Shown here: positions 6,080 through 7,203 of the stretch, one piece after another | How the letters are laid out: the number at the start of each line of letters is the position of its first letter | Position numbering within the stretch: position 1 is the first letter of the stretch | NCBI GenBank assembly: GCA_002434335.1 | Contig: DJJW01000097.1 | Coordinates: 172,158 to 179,360 of the forward strand | Direction of reading: 5' to 3' | DNA length: 7,203 nt | DNA from: Lachnoclostridium sp. UBA6558 | GTDB taxonomy: Bacteria > Bacillota > Clostridia > Lachnospirales > Lachnospiraceae | Notes under the pieces: model-generated | Told to the model about the DNA's origin: nothing | Database searches by the model: none | Seen by the model: the letters and a program-made list of their open reading frames with translations, nothing else | Position numbers and translations under genes: made by a program

Positions 6080-6367
6080 ATGGAAGTTACAGATAAGACC
6101 ATAGATTACGTGGCAGCCCTTGCAAAGCTTGAACTGACACAGGAAGAAAAAGAAAAAGCGAAAGTTGACTTAGGCAGCATTTTAGAATATATGACTACCA
6201 TGAATGAACTGGACACAGAGGGTATTCAACCCCTGTCCCATGTATTTCCCATTCATAATGTATTTCGTGAAGATGAAGTATTAAACGGACCGGACAGAGA
6301 CAGTCTCTTACAAAATGCACCTGCTAAAAAAGATGGCTGCTTTATGGTTCCTAAAACAGTGGAATAA
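6080..6367 (+). CDS. gatC: Asp-tRNA(Asn)/Glu-tRNA(Gln) amidotransferase subunit C
   Basis: Small 95-residue subunit that wraps around GatA and stabilises the GatCAB amidotransferase. The sequence shows the family pattern: an N-terminal helix D-Y-V-A-A-L-A-K-L-E-L, then EEKEKAKVDLGSILEYM, then the segment D-T-E-G-I-Q-P-L-S-H-V with N-V-F-R-E-D-E-V, and a C-terminal AP...DGCFMVPKTVE that matches the usual F-x-V-P-x-V-(V/L)-(E/D) ending. AGGAGG (6069-6074) lies 5 bases before the ATG. gatA follows after 61 bases. No catalytic role is expected; length and motifs are complete. Confidence 0.96.
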   Translation: MEVTDKTIDYVAALAKLELTQEEKEKAKVDLGSILEYMTTMNELDTEGIQPLSHVFPIHNVFREDEVLNGPDRDSLLQNAPAKKDGCFMVPKTVE

Positions 6368-6368
6368 A

Positions 6369-6428
6369 CGTGCAAACCGGATTAATGAATCTCCAATCAG
6401 AGATTGAGTATTCAGGAAAGAGGACAAT
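6369..6428 (+). promoter_or_regulatory. gatC-gatA spacer with alternative hairpins and gatA ribosome binding site
   Basis: AATCTC (6388-6393) can pair with GAGATT (6400-6405). Alternatively TGAATCTC (6386-6393) can pair with GAG plus ATTCA (6406-6413), enclosing the first partner. The gatA Shine-Dalgarno GGAAAGAGG (6415-6423) follows directly, 5 bases before the ATG. The pairings are visible; any effect on translation is conjecture. Confidence 0.3.
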
Positions 6429-7203
6429 ATGGATATTACCAAATTATCGGCCCTGGAATTAGGGAAAAAAATCAAAGAAAAAGAAATCTCCGTATCCGAA
6501 GCGGTAAAGTTGCAGATAGACAGAATCAAAGAGAAGGACTCAGAATATAACTGTTATGTTTCCGTTCTGGAGGACAGTGCCCTTGCAGAAGCAGCAGAGG
6601 TTCAAAAGCGAATAGACAGCGGCGAACTGGACAATGCTCCTTTGGCAGGAGTACCGGTTGCTGTGAAAGATAATATCTGTACCAAAGGAATCAAAACTAC
6701 CTGCAGTTCCAAGATTCTGCATAACTTTCTTCCGCCTTATAATGCAACAGTTGTAGAGCGGTTAAAGGCACAGGGTGCTGTAATAATCGGGAAGACAAAT
6801 ATGGATGAATTCGCTATGGGAAGCACCACAGAGACCTCCTATTTTGGAATTACCAAAAATCCCAGAAATACAGATTACGTGCCCGGCGGCTCCAGCGGTG
6901 GATCGGCAGCAGCGGTAGCAGCAGATGAAGCCTTTTATGCCCTGGGGTCTGATACCGGCGGCTCTATCCGCCAGCCCAGTTCCTTCTGTGGTGTTACCGG
7001 TATTAAGCCGACTTACGGCACCGTATCCCGTTATGGCCTGATAGCATATGCCTCTTCGTTGGATCAGATAGGACCTATTGGTAAGAATGTTGCCGACTGC
7101 GCAGCAGCCCTTGATATTATTTCAGGTCATGACAGTAAGGATTCCACCAGTGTACCCACAAAGAGTTATGAATATCTGAAAGCTCTGGACGGAGACGTCA
7201 GGG
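6429..7203 (+). CDS. gatA: Asp-tRNA(Asn)/Glu-tRNA(Gln) amidotransferase subunit A, 3' truncated by window edge
   Basis: Glutaminase subunit of GatCAB: it releases ammonia from glutamine (or asparagine) and passes it to GatB, which amidates Asp-tRNA-Asn or Glu-tRNA-Gln. The visible 258 residues of an expected 480-490 contain the amidase-signature catalytic centre: Lys80 in GVPVAVKDN, the cis-Ser155 in PGGSSGGSAAAVAA, and nucleophile Ser179 in SDTGGSIRQP. Conserved blocks GKTNMDEFAMGSTTE (121-135) and KPTYGTVSRYGLIAYASSLD (193-212) are intact. The frame is open to the right edge. Start at the ATG at 6429 on account of the AAGAGG site just before it. gatB, the tRNA-binding kinase/transamidase, would be expected next. 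Confidence 0.96.
   Translation, partial: MDITKLSALELGKKIKEKEISVSEAVKLQIDRIKEKDSEYNCYVSVLEDSALAEAAEVQKRIDSGELDNAPLAGVPVAVKDNICTKGIKTTCSSKILHNFLPPYNATVVERLKAQGAVIIGKTNMDEFAMGSTTETSYFGITKNPRNTDYVPGGSSGGSAAAVAADEAFYALGSDTGGSIRQPSSFCGVTGIKPTYGTVSRYGLIAYASSLDQIGPIGKNVADCAAALDIISGHDSKDSTSVPTKSYEYLKALDGDVR

Noticed and set aside
6308..6722. Minus-strand frames opposite gatC and gatA
   Set aside because: They overlap firmly identified gat genes and show no protein-family signal.

Overview
The window looks like chromosome of a low-to-mid GC, anaerobic Gram-positive bacterium of the Clostridia, most likely the Lachnospiraceae. This is an inference from three things: the gene set (ANTAR response regulator, dapF next to dapL, archaeal-type AspRS with GatCAB), strong AGGAGG-type ribosome binding sites, and a T-box leader. 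All genes lie on the + strand. I see no mobile element, CRISPR array, tRNA or rRNA.

Layout. (1) 1-379: the 3' end of an ANTAR-domain response regulator, closed by a strong intrinsic terminator (384-438). (2) About 210 bases of leader without a gene, then dapF (648-1478). Next comes a probable overlooked 69-codon gene (1475-1684) with a CTG start, then dapL (1677-2891), then an S66-family LD-carboxypeptidase (2888-3895). Every junction in this group overlaps by 4 to 8 bases, so it reads as one translationally coupled unit. DapL makes LL-diaminopimelate directly from tetrahydrodipicolinate. DapF epimerises it to meso-diaminopimelate, for lysine and peptidoglycan. The carboxypeptidase probably trims diaminopimelate-containing muropeptides. 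(3) 3896-4473: a promoter and a complete T-box riboswitch with antiterminator and terminator. (4) aspS of the archaeal type (4474-5811), with residues typical of non-discriminating enzymes; a 268-base gap without a gene; gatC (6080-6367); and gatA (6429 to the right edge, cut off). This is the tRNA-dependent transamidation pathway. AspRS puts Asp on tRNA-Asn, and GatCAB converts it to Asn (and Glu-tRNA-Gln to Gln-tRNA-Gln where that route is used).

Two points stand out. First, the T-box specifier region reads GAAC, so an Asn codon (AAC) and a Glu codon (GAA) overlap by a one-base shift. That is the arrangement described for the dual-specificity T-box of the Clostridium acetobutylicum transamidation operon. 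Second, the open frame between dapF and dapL has no ATG, GTG or TTG near its 5' end and would be missed by ordinary gene callers. It has a Shine-Dalgarno-like GGTGA, a CTGA stop/start overlap with dapF, and a stop codon overlapping the dapL start.
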